Position numbers and translations under genes: made by a program. This document shows positions 14,758 to 31,954 of a DNA stretch of 64,000 nucleotides, piece by piece (positions within the stretch are counted from its first letter, which is position 1; each line of letters starts with the position of its first letter). Below the pieces are notes generated by a model that was not told the DNA's origin, ran no database searches, and saw only the letters and a list, made by a program, of their open reading frames with translations. Origin of the DNA: Chionoecetes opilio (lineage: Eukaryota; Arthropoda; Malacostraca; Decapoda; Majidae); NCBI GenBank assembly GCA_016584305.1, contig JACEEZ010023398.1:192186-256185 (forward strand), read 5' to 3'.

Positions 14758-14949
14758 TCATATATAAGTAGGCTATTGTATTACTACTTGCCCTACTACT
14801 AAAGCTTGTGAAATGTAGTATCTGGTGGAAGCAATGATTTTTCTAACAAGTAAAGTTGGCCTGCTATCAATATATTTTCTTGTTTGATTAATTGTAATCT
14901 ATTTGTCCTCCCTCAGGTTTCGTTGTTTGACTGAAAATGTAGTCACTGG

Positions 14950-14952
<3 letters not shown>

Positions 14953-15040
<88 letters not shown>
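14953..15040. repeat. (GA)n microsatellite
   Basis: Pure GA run of about 88 bp. Confidence 0.95.
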
Positions 15041-15045
<5 letters not shown>

Positions 15046-15118
15046 ATTACGCACACATAATAGCTAACGGTGATTGTCTCAGTCATAGACCACTGTATAC
15101 TATGTCTCAGTGTATACT

Positions 15119-15158
<40 letters not shown>

Positions 15159-15160
15159 CA

Positions 15161-15514
15161 GGAGAGGCGGTGGCAGAGTGGTTAGCGTCACCGAGTGGCG
15201 TTCTCGAAGACCCGAGTTCGATCCCGAGTGAGACCCATAAATCCACTTATTATCTTTCTGCACCGTCGAGTGGCCTAAGAACACCCACATGCTGCCCATT
15301 AACTCTACCTTCGATTGTGAGTGCATCGGAGGACACAGGGGGGCGGCATGAGCCTCTAATCACAGGCGTCACTATAACAATCCTGCCTGCGCCACCACAG
15401 GCGAGGGCCAACCATCACAGCCCTCAAGTGTGCCTCCAGGGCCTACCATCCCCCCCTGGAGCTCACGGCCTACACGCGCTATAGGCACAGATGTAAAAAA
15501 AAAAAAAAAAAAAA
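15161..15514 (+). mobile_element. Full-length tRNA-derived SINE (family B) with poly(A) tail
   Basis: The head has an A-box-like GTGGCAGAGTGGTTAGCGTC and a B box GTTCGATCCC, both in tRNA spacing. A body of about 250 bp follows and ends in GCGCTATAGGCACAGATGTA plus 20 A residues (15495-15514), as expected for a retroposed Pol III transcript. It follows a (CA)n run directly. The 3' body and tail recur inverted at 50190-50370 within a LINE, which defines a family. No clear target-site duplication is visible. Confidence 0.85.
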
Positions 15515-15571
15515 GTCATTCAGCCCTGGATTGAACAATTTTGCTCAAAGATTGTTTAAGAGAAGAGTGAC

Positions 15572-15576
<5 letters not shown>

Positions 15577-15603
<27 letters not shown>

Positions 15604-15695
15604 TGTGCCTGTGTGTGTGTGTTGTGCCTGTGTGTGTGTGTTGTGCCTGTGTGTGTGTTGTGCCTGTGTGTGTGTGTTGTGTCTGTGTGTGTGTG

Positions 15696-15740
<45 letters not shown>
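15577..15740. repeat. (GT)n with regularly spaced TGTGCCTG interruptions
   Basis: GT runs separated by TTGTGCCTG at about 19-21 bp intervals, then a pure GT run at about 15703-15739. Confidence 0.93.
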
Positions 15741-15743
<3 letters not shown>

Positions 15744-15814
15744 GAAGTATAAGGATATAACGGTGAAGCCAAAATGTGTGTGGGGGAAATTTATATATGG
15801 AAGCCAGTCACGCA

Positions 15815-15817
<3 letters not shown>

Positions 15818-15866
<49 letters not shown>

Positions 15867-16215
15867 TAACAACAATGCGAATAGCAGTATCACTACCCAT
15901 CAGTTTATGAATACAATAAAAAGCATGAAAAGTTAGAACGAGTATTGCAGCAACGTACCAGTAGTTATGATAGTAATAATGGTAGTAGTAGTAGAATAAG
16001 TAGTAGTAGTAGTAGTAAAAGTAGTAATATTAGTAGTAGTAGTAGAAGTAGTAGTTAGTGGTGGTAGTAGTAGTAGATGGGGAAGATAATACTGATAATA
16101 ATGGCAAAGTTACTGCTCTCAACAACCACCACCACCACTACTACTACAACCACCACTACTACAACAACCACTACTACTACTACAGCAACTACCACCACTA
16201 CCACTACTACAATAA
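15818..16215. repeat. (AAT)n, then (AGT)n and its near-complement (ACT/ACC)n
   Basis: AAT triplets (15818-15864) are followed by AGT-rich DNA (15975-16075) and, after 45 bp, ACC/ACT-rich DNA (16123-16212). The last two are roughly reverse complementary, so the segment could form an imperfect hairpin. Confidence 0.85.
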
Positions 16216-16319
16216 ATACTAATACTAATAAAAACAAATAAACATTGATAATTAATAATATTAACTAACAATGATAATGACATTTCAATAAAGTTGCACA
16301 CACTACATCACCGCCACCC

Positions 16320-16850
16320 GGGAGAAGGAGGAGGGGAGGAAGAGGAGGAGGAGGAGGAGGGGAGCTAAGGGTACACACCGCCCTTGTTAGTCCCTGGAGT
16401 AACGGCCCGCCCCCCCTCCCTCCCATCTGTCCCTGCCCTAAAAACCCCTCTGCCCACTCTTACCCTACACCCCCTGCCTGCCCCCCCCTTACCTGCCTGC
16501 TGCCCCCCTTTACCCTCTTCCCTTGCCCCCCCCTCCTTTATCCCCTTCCCTTATTATTATTATCATTATTACTATTATTTACCCCTTTACCTACTGCCCC
16601 ACTTCACCCTCTTCCCTTGCCCCCCCATTATCCCCTTCCCTGTCTCCCCATTATCCCCTTCCCTGCCCCCCACCCCCTTCCCTTCTGAGGATGGGAGGAG
16701 GTAGAGAGAGGAAGGAGAGGAGAGAAGAGGGAGGGAGGAGGTAGTAGGGAGAGGGAGGGAGGAAGTAGAGAGGAAGGAGAGGAGGGAGAGAAGGGAGGAG
16801 GGAGAGACGTAAGGGGAGATGCGCCCCCTCCGCCGCCCCCTCTAGCCATT
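16320..16850. repeat. Strand-asymmetric C-rich then G-rich tract
   Basis: GGA-rich start, then CCCC/CCTT-rich sequence to about 16685, then GGA/GGGA-rich sequence to about 16820. The two halves are near-complements. No gene-like content. Confidence 0.8.
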
Positions 16851-16914
16851 CTTGTTAGTACTAATGCTAACATTCCTTACTGGTATTAGCTTTGAAGTAG
16901 TAATAATTAACAAG

Positions 16915-17358
16915 GAAATAATAATAATAATAATAAGAGTAACAAACAATACATAATATAGAAGTAATATTGTATACTTTCATTAGCTACTAGTGTAAAC
17001 CTTTCTTTCATTCTGAATATTTGTGTTTGTATGTATGTAGTATTGTTTTATTTGTATGTTTGTGTGTGTATGTATGTATGTATGTATGTATGTATGTATG
17101 CATGTATGTAGTTGTGTGTGTGTGTGTGTGTTGTGTGTGTGGTGTGTGTGTGTGTGTGTGTGCGTGCGTGCGCGTGTGTGTATATATAGACAGAGTTAAC
17201 CGAGTTTCTTTTGAAGTAGAATTAATTAACAAGTAAATAATAATAACAATAATAGTAACAATAGGCAATATAGAAATGTAAGTACAGAGTCAATACCATG
17301 GTGTTGTTATCATGATGTATACTGTTATCATTATCATTACTGTAGCAACATTCATCAG

Positions 17359-17396
<38 letters not shown>

Positions 17397-17655
17397 TACA
17401 TGATTGTGTGTAAGTCCTGAGTACTCCAAGGCCACACACACACACACATGAGGAGGGGGTAGGGAAGACACACACATACACACAAGGGGAGGGGTGTGGG
17501 GAGTAGGGGTGGGGGGCAGGACACACACACACACACATGGGGGGTGAGGGGTGAGGGGCAGGACACACAAACACACATACAAGGAGATGGGAGGGGGGTG
17601 GGGGTCACACACACACACACAAGGGGGGGAGGGGTGGGGGGTTGGGGGTCAGCGT
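16915..17655. repeat. Mixed microsatellites (AAT, TATG, GT, CA) with an inverted CA/GGGG block
   Basis: AAT near 16917-16936, TATG tetranucleotides at 17068-17110, GT at 17117-17186 and 17360-17396, then alternating CA runs and AGGGGNGGGG words at 17435-17645 in about four copies of a unit of roughly 60 bp. Confidence 0.85.
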
Positions 17656-17713
17656 TCATGAGGGTGAAGGAAAACGGGAAGAATGTAAGAATGTCAAATC
17701 TTACGAAAAGAGG

Positions 17714-18530
<817 letters not shown>

Positions 18531-18589
18531 GAAATATACATAAGAACAAGTTTCAGGAATAAAATGAAGAAATGTGACAATATTAAACT

Positions 18590-19220
18590 AAATTATTTTA
18601 TTATTATTATTATTATTATTACTATGATTAGTATAGTTATCATTATTGACCAGTGTTGAGGGGCAGTATTGGGGTCATGACGGTGACTTCTGACCTCTGC
18701 CTCCCTTACTTACTTTCTCCCTTCTCTTTCCCCTCCACACACCCCTTCAATATCCCCCCCCCTCTCTCTCTCTCACTGACTGTCTGTCTGTCTGTCAATA
18801 TCTATCTCTTTCTCTCACTGTCTGTCTGTCTCTTTCTCACAATGTCTGTATGTCTGTTTCTGTCTCTTTCTCTCACTGTATGTCTCTCTCACTGTCTGTC
18901 TGTCTGTCTCTCACTATCTGTCTCTTTCTCTCATTGTATGTCTCTCTCTCACTGTATGTCTCTTTCTCCCACTGTCTGTGTCTCTCTCTTTCTGTCTCTA
19001 ACTAACTGTCTCCTCTCACTCTGTCTGTCTGTCTGTCTATCTCTCTCTAACACACACTGGTACAATACATAACAAACTAAAATAACTAAAACAAGCACCA
19101 CTACCACAATAATAATAACAATAACAATACTATCATTGTGAACACTGGTAATAATAACAATAATAATAATAATAATAATAACAATAACAATAACACCATT
19201 ATGAAGTGGTATAAATGTTA
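18590..19220. repeat. (TCTG)n/(CT)n and (AAT)n tracts
   Basis: ATT triplets at 18597-18620, TCTG/TCTC-rich DNA with ACTGTCTGTC words at 18760-19045, and AAT/AAC triplets at 19105-19195. Confidence 0.88.
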
Positions 19221-19299
19221 CTGACAAATTATTTTCCTGCCGAAGGGAAAGGCAACCCAACAGTGCGACTAATAAATTATACTTCCTGATAAACTCCCT

Positions 19300-19508
19300 A
19301 ACCAGGTAATGGCGGAGGAGGAGGAGGAGGAGGAGGAAAGGATAGTGTAATCACCGGAAAGCGTTGACTATACCGACCTCCTGAGTACTGAAACTATAAT
19401 TCTCTCTCTCTCTCTCACTGAAGACGCCACATCACGGTGCAACGACATCTACAAATAGGCTGCGTGTGTGTGTTGTGTGTTGAGGCAAAAGCAGAGGTGG
19501 AGGTCCTG

Positions 19509-19589
<81 letters not shown>

Positions 19590-19596
19590 AGAGGAG

Positions 19597-19647
<51 letters not shown>

Positions 19648-20009
19648 GAGGGAGGGAAGGAAAGAAAGGAGAGATGGAGGGAGTAAAGGAAGGGAGAGAA
19701 GGAGGGAGGGATGGAGGGAGGGATGGAGGGAGAGAAGAAAGGAGGGAAGGAGAGAATGCGTCACCAGGGGAAGGCAAACTATCGAGAGAAAGAGAGAGAG
19801 GGAGAGAGAGAGAGCATGACGTTGCTCCTTCAGTCACAACACTCCCTCCCTCCCTCACGCCTTGCCTCCCTGCCTTGCTTGATCCTGCTGTCCGTGCCCT
19901 TAGTCTCGTGTTGCAGGAGGAGGAGGAGGGTAAGGAGGAGGAGGAGGAGGAAGTGTTAAGAATATCTCGTACCTCCTTGTGGCATTTCCAAGTTGTTGCT
20001 CTCTCTCTC

Positions 20010-20050
<41 letters not shown>
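19300..20050. repeat. (GGA)n, (GA)n, (GGGA)n and (GT)n tracts
   Basis: GGA at 19315-19338 and 19916-19950, GA at 19511-19645, GGAG/GGGA tetranucleotides at 19648-19760 and GT at 20012-20046. The long overlapping frames on both strands are repeat artefacts. Confidence 0.9.
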
Positions 20051-20199
20051 TTCATTCACCACAGCCATGACTATTACAAAAGCAGAGCAGTAGTAGAATC
20101 AATTGACACACACGGCCCTAGCGGATCACTCTTATAAGTAGTATCACACTCTAAAACACACACACTCTTATAGTAGTGGTGCCCGTGACCCCTGTTATC

Positions 20200-20310
20200 A
20201 TGACGGGGAGGGTGATGGGGGTGATGAGGGATGAAGGAGGGTGATGGGGGTGAAGGGGGGTAATGAGGGTGAAGGAGGGTGATGAGGTTGAAGGAGGGGG
20301 TAATGGGGGG
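20200..20310. repeat. GGTGATG/GGTGAAGG-rich short tandem repeat
   Basis: Repeats of GGGTGATGRGGGTGAAGGAG-type words, unit about 15-18 bp, about six copies. The flanks up to 20715 show no recognisable gene. Confidence 0.7.
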
Positions 20311-20715
20311 GACGCGTGGCAGTGGCTGGCGCGGGATGGTATGCAGGGCAGGGAGGTGAGTGTCAGGAGTCCCCGGCGCGGCACCAAAGGTCACAGCGCT
20401 GTCTTGCCGCAGATAAAGTGGCGCCTGTAAGTGCCACTCAGCGAGGCACTGACTGTTAGGACCCTTCACCCCCCTCCACACCAAGGTTTGCTCGCTTTAT
20501 CTTATATCTAGTTCTTCTCTTCTGAAATACTTCTCTTATCCCGTCCCGTCCACAACCACTACATTTCCCCACCTCTCCCCCAAATGTTCATTACATCAGT
20601 AACTAGTTTCCCCCTACCCACCAAGAGTATCTCCAGGTTATCTGCCACTGTTTGTCACAAACCTCTATATCCGCCCCTCCCTCCCCCAGGGATGCTGCAG
20701 TGTCCCTGGTGATAA

Positions 20716-21512
20716 GCCAGCTTGCAGGGACGGCGTGTGTGCACCAGCCAGCCTGCAGGGGCGGCGTGTGCACACCCGCCGCCCCTGCAAGCTGGCTGGT
20801 GCACACACGCCGCCCCTGCAAGCTGGCTGGTGCACACCCGCCGCCCCTGCAAGCTGGCTGGTGCACACACGCCGCCCCTGCAAGCTGGCTGGTGCACACC
20901 CCGCCGCCCTGCAAACTGGCTGGTGCACACACGCCGCCCCTGCAAGCCGGCTGGTGCACACCCGCCGCCCCTGCAAGCTGGCTGGTGCACACCCGCCACC
21001 CCTGCAAGCTGGCTGGTGCACACCCGCCGCCCCTGCAAGCTGACTGGTGCACACACGCCGCCCCTGCAAGCTGACTGGTGCACACACGCCGCCCCTGCAA
21101 GCTGGCTGGTGCACACACGCCGCCCTTGCAGGCTGACTGGTGCACACACGCCGCCCCTGCAGGCTGGCTGGTGCACACACGCCGCCCCTGCAGGCTGACT
21201 GGTGCACACACGCCGCCCCTGCAGGCTGGCTGGTGCACACACGCCGCCCCTGCAGGCTGGCTGGTGCACACACGCCGCCCCTGCAAGCTGGCTGGTGCAC
21301 AAACGCCGCCCCTGCAAGCTGGCTGGTGCACACACGCCGCCCCTGCAAGCTGGCTGGTGCACACACGCCGCCCCTGCAAGCTGGCTGGTGCACACACGCC
21401 GCCCCTGCAAGCTGGCTGGTGCACACACGCCGCCCCTGCAAGCTGGCTGGTGCACACACGCCGCCCCTGCAAGCTGGCTGGTGCACACCCGCCGCCCCTC
21501 CAGGCCGGCTGG
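20716..21512. repeat. GC-rich 31-bp minisatellite with inverted leading units
   Basis: About 24 head-to-tail units read GCACACACGCCGCCCCTGCA followed by AGCTGGCTGGT. The first two units (about 20716-20778) are in the reverse orientation and meet the rest head to head at GTGTGCACAC (about 20767-20776). Variants include GCAGGCTG for GCAAGCTG, and ACCCGCC. Because 31 bp is not a multiple of three and the unit has no stops, five or more frames are open across it. These long open frames are not proteins. Confidence 0.95.
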
Positions 21513-21898
21513 TGCACACCACACACACGTGCCTTGGGCTGCGGGAGTCTCACAACGTGTCACGCCACGTTCCCAGCAGGCAGCGTGACCCGTGCAAGGC
21601 CAGGCCAGGCACCCGCCAGGCACTGCACCGCGCCTCGCCTCCCACCCCTAAGTGGCCCTATAACACACACCTCACACCATACACGTCAACACCAGCACAG
21701 CCACCTCATGGGTAACACTCCTCTCGTGATTGCAGGAAAATGTGGCTCACCATGTGTATGTGTGGCACTACGGACTTGGCGTGATACGTTCAGCAGCTAA
21801 TGGAGCTCAGTAGTCCATGGAAAATTATTGTAAAAACGGCAGTTTTCTAGAGTAAACTTTTGTTTTTGATATGCATACATATATACATACACACACAC

Positions 21899-21937
<39 letters not shown>

Positions 21938-22560
21938 TGGGTGGGTGTGTGTTCTTTATAGTTTATATACGCAGGATTAATGCTTGCCATGATCCGACAG
22001 GGCGGGAGGGCGGCGCCCCTGGCAGGCCGCCCCGCCGAGGTGGTAATTCCACTGTTGGGAACAATACCTCGGCAACAAACTGGGTCGTGCCGGGGAGCCA
22101 TTGTTCCATCAGCAAACACTCACAACGCACAGGTCATTCATCACCTGCATTACAGTTGTCGGGGCTGCTGCACCACCACCACCACCACCACAGCCTCGCC
22201 ACCCTAACAATGCTGCCGCGGCCACAGTACACTGCTAGAGGTGTCGTTGGCTGTGACCACACACCACCATCAGTGTCAGGCAGTGCCGCCAAGACCACTG
22301 CCCGAGACGCTGTATTGACGTGTGCATAAAGTACCCCACACCAGACTGTTGCGGTGGTGGCCGTGGGTTCAGGTTGTGCCGCGGTGTGGAGGCCGTGCGG
22401 CGGTCCCTGGCCCAGGCAGCAGCAGCAGCACAGAGGGCAGCGGCAGGACCTTGCCTCACAAAGGCCAGCACGCCCTCCACGCGGTGACAGCCGCCTACGG
22501 TACAGCGGGCTGCGGCAGCTGTGGGCTGAGGGAGGATGTGGTGGTGGCGTGCGTGGTGGT
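21513..22560. other. GC-rich non-repetitive stretch with (TA)n; no gene recognised
   Basis: Contains a TA run at about 21902-21934 and CAC/GTG triplets near 22170-22200. The overlapping frames at 21937-22616 have no recognised domain. The base composition resembles the promoter-proximal DNA that follows, so an unrecognised first exon cannot be excluded. Confidence 0.4.
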
Positions 22561-23042
22561 AAATCAGTCTGGTCATTGAAGAAATGAATCACATGGCTGA
22601 GAAGCCCGGGCCTCACGCCAGCCTGCCTCAGCCCTCAGCCTGCCTCACATGCCCCTCCAGCCTGCCTCACACATGCCCAGAGGCCTAGAGCGTGCCTTAC
22701 CTGGCTCAGTGATGCGAGGGCGAGTAATCCATGTCCTTAGGTCGGTAGGTTATCCCATGCAGCGTTAGGTAGGTAGCCTGTGGTGTATTCCTCCCGCACG
22801 GGGCACACTGGTACTGGGGTAATTCCTCACACGCACGCACTTATCTCACTTCAAACCTCATCCACTTTATGCACTTAATGCTTAGCTCTATCTTAGAATG
22901 CACTTGTTGTGGTGTAGGATTCACTAGGAGAGGGTTACTCTCACAGAGGCAGAGAGACACACAGACACAGATAGAGCCGCGGCGCCACGCTCACCAACAC
23001 TGATCGCCACCGCAACACTTGACAACGCCGCACGCCACACGG

Positions 23043-23075
23043 GTCACGTGACGCCCCGCCGCCCGCCCATTGGCC
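23043..23075. promoter_or_regulatory. Perfect CLEAR-type E-box palindrome next to an inverted CCAAT box
   Basis: GTCACGTGAC at 23043-23052 is the full 10-bp palindrome of the CLEAR element bound by MiT/TFE (TFEB, Mitf) factors. It is followed by GC-rich DNA and CCCATTGGCC (about 23067-23076), an inverted CCAAT box. The pair lies about 1 kb upstream of the LC3 start codon. Because both motifs are symmetric or bidirectional, they could also serve a divergent promoter. The function is inferred. Confidence 0.5.
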
Positions 23076-23893
23076 CAAAGCACCCACACTCCAGGGCGGG
23101 AAAACATCACAGAAAGCCTGCGTTCAAACCCCAACACAGAGGCTGATCACATTCTTGCAGGCAGTGTGTGTGCGTGGCTTTGTGACAATGCCATCAACCC
23201 TTACGTTCTCTCATCAACACACTGTATTGATTCCCGCCATATCAGGCATTACAAGATTGCATTATAGACCCACTGCACTTCTCATCTGCCTCCGTGTTAT
23301 CTCCATCACAATCATGGGCTAGATCGTGACCCATCAATCACTAATTAACCCATGGAGTGACATATACGCTCATGGGCAGGGAAGCATTACATCACTGCAT
23401 TATGTAACCATTCTCACTTGTGTTCCTCTTCCGCGTAATCTCCCTTGTAATCGTGGGCTAAATCATGGGCTATCAATCAGTCAGGGAATCGCTCTTTGGC
23501 CGGGATATTAACACCATTTATTTAGGTCAGCCACATCGGGGATTATATCAATACGGTAGTGCATTTAGTAACTATTTGTCCTGTTCGTGGTGTTCCGTGT
23601 TATCTCCATTGTGGTGACGGGGTGTAAGGGGTGCGGTGATTGGTCGTCCCGCCACAGCAGGGTTAATAATAGCACCAATGGCGGGGCGGCGAGGCGGCTG
23701 GTGGATTTACCTCCCCGCTTAGCCACCCACTGCGCACCTACTAATTATTGCATTATGCCCCCACACACACCTATGCACGCCTCCATACCACATTATGCCT
23801 GATCAAAACTACAAAATAAAGTGGGTCAACACGTCGTAGGGGCCAGAGTAATGACGCAGGTAGTACAAAGGGTGTCAAGGTTTAGGTGAGGAA

Positions 23894-23929
23894 CAGCTGC
23901 CCGATGTAAACAAAACACGGGAACAGCTG
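23894..23929 (+). promoter_or_regulatory. FOXO-like TGTAAACA site between two CAGCTG E-boxes
   Basis: TGTAAACA at 23905-23912 matches the forkhead core. GAACAGCTG occurs on each side (23891-23899 and 23921-23929). The cluster lies about 115-150 bp upstream of the LC3 start codon, consistent with a proximal promoter or 5' leader. LC3 genes are known FOXO targets in animals; the role here is inference. Confidence 0.4.
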
Positions 23930-24042
23930 AGCACAGAGGCAGCAGCTACCCTTCTCTCCTCACTCCACACTACTCCACCTCCCTGGACATTGTGGACAAG
24001 ACGTGTATAGTGCTATTAACTACTAGACGACAAGGAGACAGC

Positions 24043-29128
<5,086 letters not shown>

Positions 29129-29800
29129 TGGACCTTGCCCCTCCACCCTGCCCTGCCCTGCCTGGCTGGGGCATGGCTGAGGCACCCTGTGGGCCCTCCA
29201 GGAAGAGTGTGGCTGCCGGGCGCCGCAGTGAGAGGCAAGAGGGGTCGGGTTTTAAGGCTAAGTTGGGTTTTCTTTCCTCTCTTCTGCCAACCCCTGTGAT
29301 TTGTGTGGCTGGATGAAATTTTTTACATGATAAGGAAAACAAGAGTTAAGATCCAGTACAGCTGCGTGACTAAATTTCAGTCATTAATCTTAAGGTATTG
29401 CATAAGCCTGAGCTCTGAAATCCAGTCTCCATGCAACTTTTTGAAGTGTTGAACTAAATACCCTCATCATTAGGTCTTTCGTATTCCCCTAAAGTTTCAT
29501 ATTTCTGTATTTGTTGATGACTTGATGCGGAGACAGTTGTTCTCTGTGAGCATTTCCTCCTCACTCCAGGAGCCTCGGCAGCCTTGTGAGAGTTGGTCCT
29601 TTCCGCCGAGACCAAGTGTGGCCCGGCAGAGTAATGGCCCACCACTGCTCACCATAGTCTTGCATTGCATTTATCTGGATCGCCGTAGTTTTTGTATTGA
29701 TCTTATTTTCCATTTTGAAATATATAGTAAATTGGCACCGTCTCTTCTCTCTCTGTTAGTTAGTCTTTTCGGCAAGATAGATCCATGGGATTAAAAACGC
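29129..29800 (+). other. Probable LC3 3' untranslated region
   Basis: Non-repetitive sequence directly after the stop codon. ATTAAA at 29790-29795 is a candidate poly(A) signal. Transcript extent cannot be fixed from sequence alone. Confidence 0.45.
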
Positions 29801-30004
29801 CTCACGTCTTACTGTTAAAGCGGACGGACGGATAAACTTGTACGTACTTGTAATTTTTTTCAGCAAAACGTTTAGGAAGCTTAGCAGGAATATATTTCGT
29901 TACATATCGAATATCTGTTGATTGCCTTCCAAACCATCCCCGCCACTTGGTATGAGTAACAGCGGTGTATCGATAGAAGTCTGATATGTCAACAAACCCA
30001 ACAT

Positions 30005-30158
30005 TAACGGGTGATGAAGCAGACACGGGCTGGGAAGCGAGTACTTTATCCATGATAGTTTCGCCTTTACTGTGATTATTCCTCTGAAGAAGCCCAGTAA
30101 AGGTTAACTAGTCAGGAATAAAATACTTGCTTCCCAGCCGTGTCTCCTTCCTCACCTG
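30005..30158. mobile_element. Small inverted-repeat element
   Basis: ACGGGCTGGGAAGCGAGTAC near 30020-30040 is inverted at about 30113-30148 (GTACTT/AAATACTTGCTTCCCAGCCG with two differences), including the GCAGACAC/GTGTCTCC ends. A minus-strand 83-codon frame (29802-30053) starts inside this arm, which weakens it as a gene. Confidence 0.6.
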
Positions 30159-30259
30159 TTTTCACACCTGTCAGTATCTACACACAATCAGCATCTTTAG
30201 GATCAAGGTTAGGGACCATAATTGTGACCGGCTCTGTGTTGGGCTTTTAGAGGCTGGCT

Positions 30260-30471
30260 TTAACCCCTTCACGCCCAGATCTTTCCTTGGCTATATAAAA
30301 TCGTCCGTTGTTAGCCATAATATTACGAAAAGTAACTGAATATACCAAATTAGTTAGTCAACAAGGATACTAAACAGGTCATATCTATAAATCATTGCTT
30401 ATATTCACTAAAAATCGTCTAATGGTACCCAAATTACAATAGAAATTACTCTCTGGGTCTGAAGGGGTTAA
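30260..30471 (+). mobile_element. TTAA-flanked piggyBac-type MITE, copy 2
   Basis: Starts TTAACCCCTTCACGCCCAGA and ends GGGTCTGAAGGGGTTAA, with TTAA on both sides. It is homologous along its length to 31955-32166 and, inverted, to 3086-3294. Confidence 0.85.
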
Positions 30472-31084
30472 AGAAGACAGTGTATGCAGGGCTACCGGGC
30501 GTCAGGGCAACACAGGGCAGAGGTAGTAGTGACCCTTAGTGACCCTCCTTCCATCACTCACTGGACCCATTACAACATTGTGTAATATAAGCTTAATTTT
30601 CCTCACAAGTTTCCCCATAAGTTTTCCCACAAATTTCCCCACAACAGGAACCACCACGTATAGGTCTCACGGCTTCTTATAGGTTCCTTATTTTCTTATG
30701 TTCTTAAGTTGTCTGAGGAAGGTGTGGGTAGGCTAGTGTGTGTAGTAATGCAGGGGGAGGCAGGGGAGTGTTGTATCCCCCACCCCTGTGAGCGCGATAG
30801 TCTCATTTTTTTAACGAGGCGAAAATTCCATTCTATCGTAAGGTCTCATGCTTAAAATGATGCCTATGTTTACCTGATACTATGGTTAACTATGATCAAA
30901 TACAGGTGAACTATAGCTAGAAGAAAAATACAGCTAGAAGAAGCATAGTATTCCCTTCTGGCATCAAATATCAGTCAGTAAGCAGCAAGGGGGCAGGATT
31001 TTTCACCTTGTTAAAAAAAATTGACTATAGGTTTGAGGAGTATCACATAGCGAGGCGGCGGTCTGTTCCGTATATAGTGAAGGG
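30472..31084. other. Intergenic, one dispersed-repeat copy
   Basis: Apart from the dispersed repeat end at 30648-30713 (CAGGAACCACCACGTATAGG and following), nothing recognisable is seen. Confidence 0.5.
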
Positions 31085-31301
31085 GGTGCAGTCAGTTCGT
31101 ACACAAGTTGTTTCGTACACCAAAAAGTTGTTTCATAGTCTATATGAAACCATAGTTGTTTCGTACACTCAGCTTATAGTTGAAGTTGACTACTAGAGTT
31201 ATGAAACGACACCAGGTATGTACGAAAAAACTCAAAATCAGTGTACAAAACAACTAATAAAACCTGGGTACGAAACAACTTGTGTACGAAACTCCCTGTA
31301 A
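31085..31301. mobile_element. Short terminal-inverted-repeat element
   Basis: TTCGTACACAAGTTGTTTCG (31097-31116) is inverted at 31271-31292. Shorter partial copies of the same words (GTTGTTTCATAG, GTTGTTTCGTACAC) lie between them. No coding capacity. Confidence 0.65.
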
Positions 31302-31954
31302 CCATAGTGAAGACATCTGCCGGGCCTCCTGCAAGTACCATAATTAACTCTGTCTGCAAGTTATAATTCCAGAGCTATTTTATTACCTTGGAAGAAAATT
31401 GTCCGATAACATTTTTCTACTAGTTACCAAGTGATTTAGAATTGTTTTGTATTATTATTACAGTTGCATCTCCTTTTATGGGGAAGAAACTCGGATGAAT
31501 TTTTGTACTTAGTATATGACGGTTTTGTTGATTGCTGCTGTATCAAATTGCTTCAGAGAAAATGTGTTGAGAGGATGTAAGATTTGGGCATTTTCACCAT
31601 GAAGACATTGAAGTAGTAATGCTTTGCACCCGCTGTACTAGGAATTGTTACATAGATACTAGACAAGCACTGTATAGTTGTTATAGGGAAAGGGCATCAC
31701 AGAACCATCTTGTTTAGCTGGGCGACTGTTACTGGTGTGGCATAAAGCAGCCCTTGTGTGTACAGTAGCCTTGTTGTAGTGTTAGTAAGTGTTGCGGCCT
31801 CAAGCCCTTTGTAATGTCAGGCACTGCCGCACACTCATGCTACTCTCCCTCCCTCCATTGCTTTCTTCGTCACCTCACAACCAACATGGATAGAATGAGG
31901 AATCTTTTCTTATGTATTTATTTATCAAGTGGTTTTCCATCTCATCTAGTGAGC
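31302..31954. other. Intergenic, nothing recognised
   Basis: AT-rich sequence with no supported gene, repeat boundary or RNA. Confidence 0.45.

Larger units (their letters stand above)
22561..24042 (+). other. Upstream region of the LC3 gene
   Basis: GC-rich DNA with no convincing coding exon. It contains three related segments of about 130-190 bp (near 23290-23340, 23420-23470 and 23590-23640), each with words such as GTTATCTCCATCACAATCATG, CTCCCTTGTAATCGTGGGCT and GTTATCTCCATTGTGGTGAC: an old tandem triplication. Candidate promoter motifs are given separately. Confidence 0.45.

Noticed and set aside
20603..21800. Open frames of 240-322 codons in several frames on both strands
   Set aside because: Artefacts of the stop-free 31-bp minisatellite; the same repeat is read in all frames.
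21937..22616. Overlapping frames of 113-160 codons in GC-rich DNA
   Set aside because: Both strands are open because of high GC content; no recognisable domain or splice structure.
29802..30053. 83-codon minus-strand frame with varied composition as a small gene
   Set aside because: Its start lies in the arm of a small inverted-repeat element, no splice or family evidence is visible, and I do not recognise the protein.
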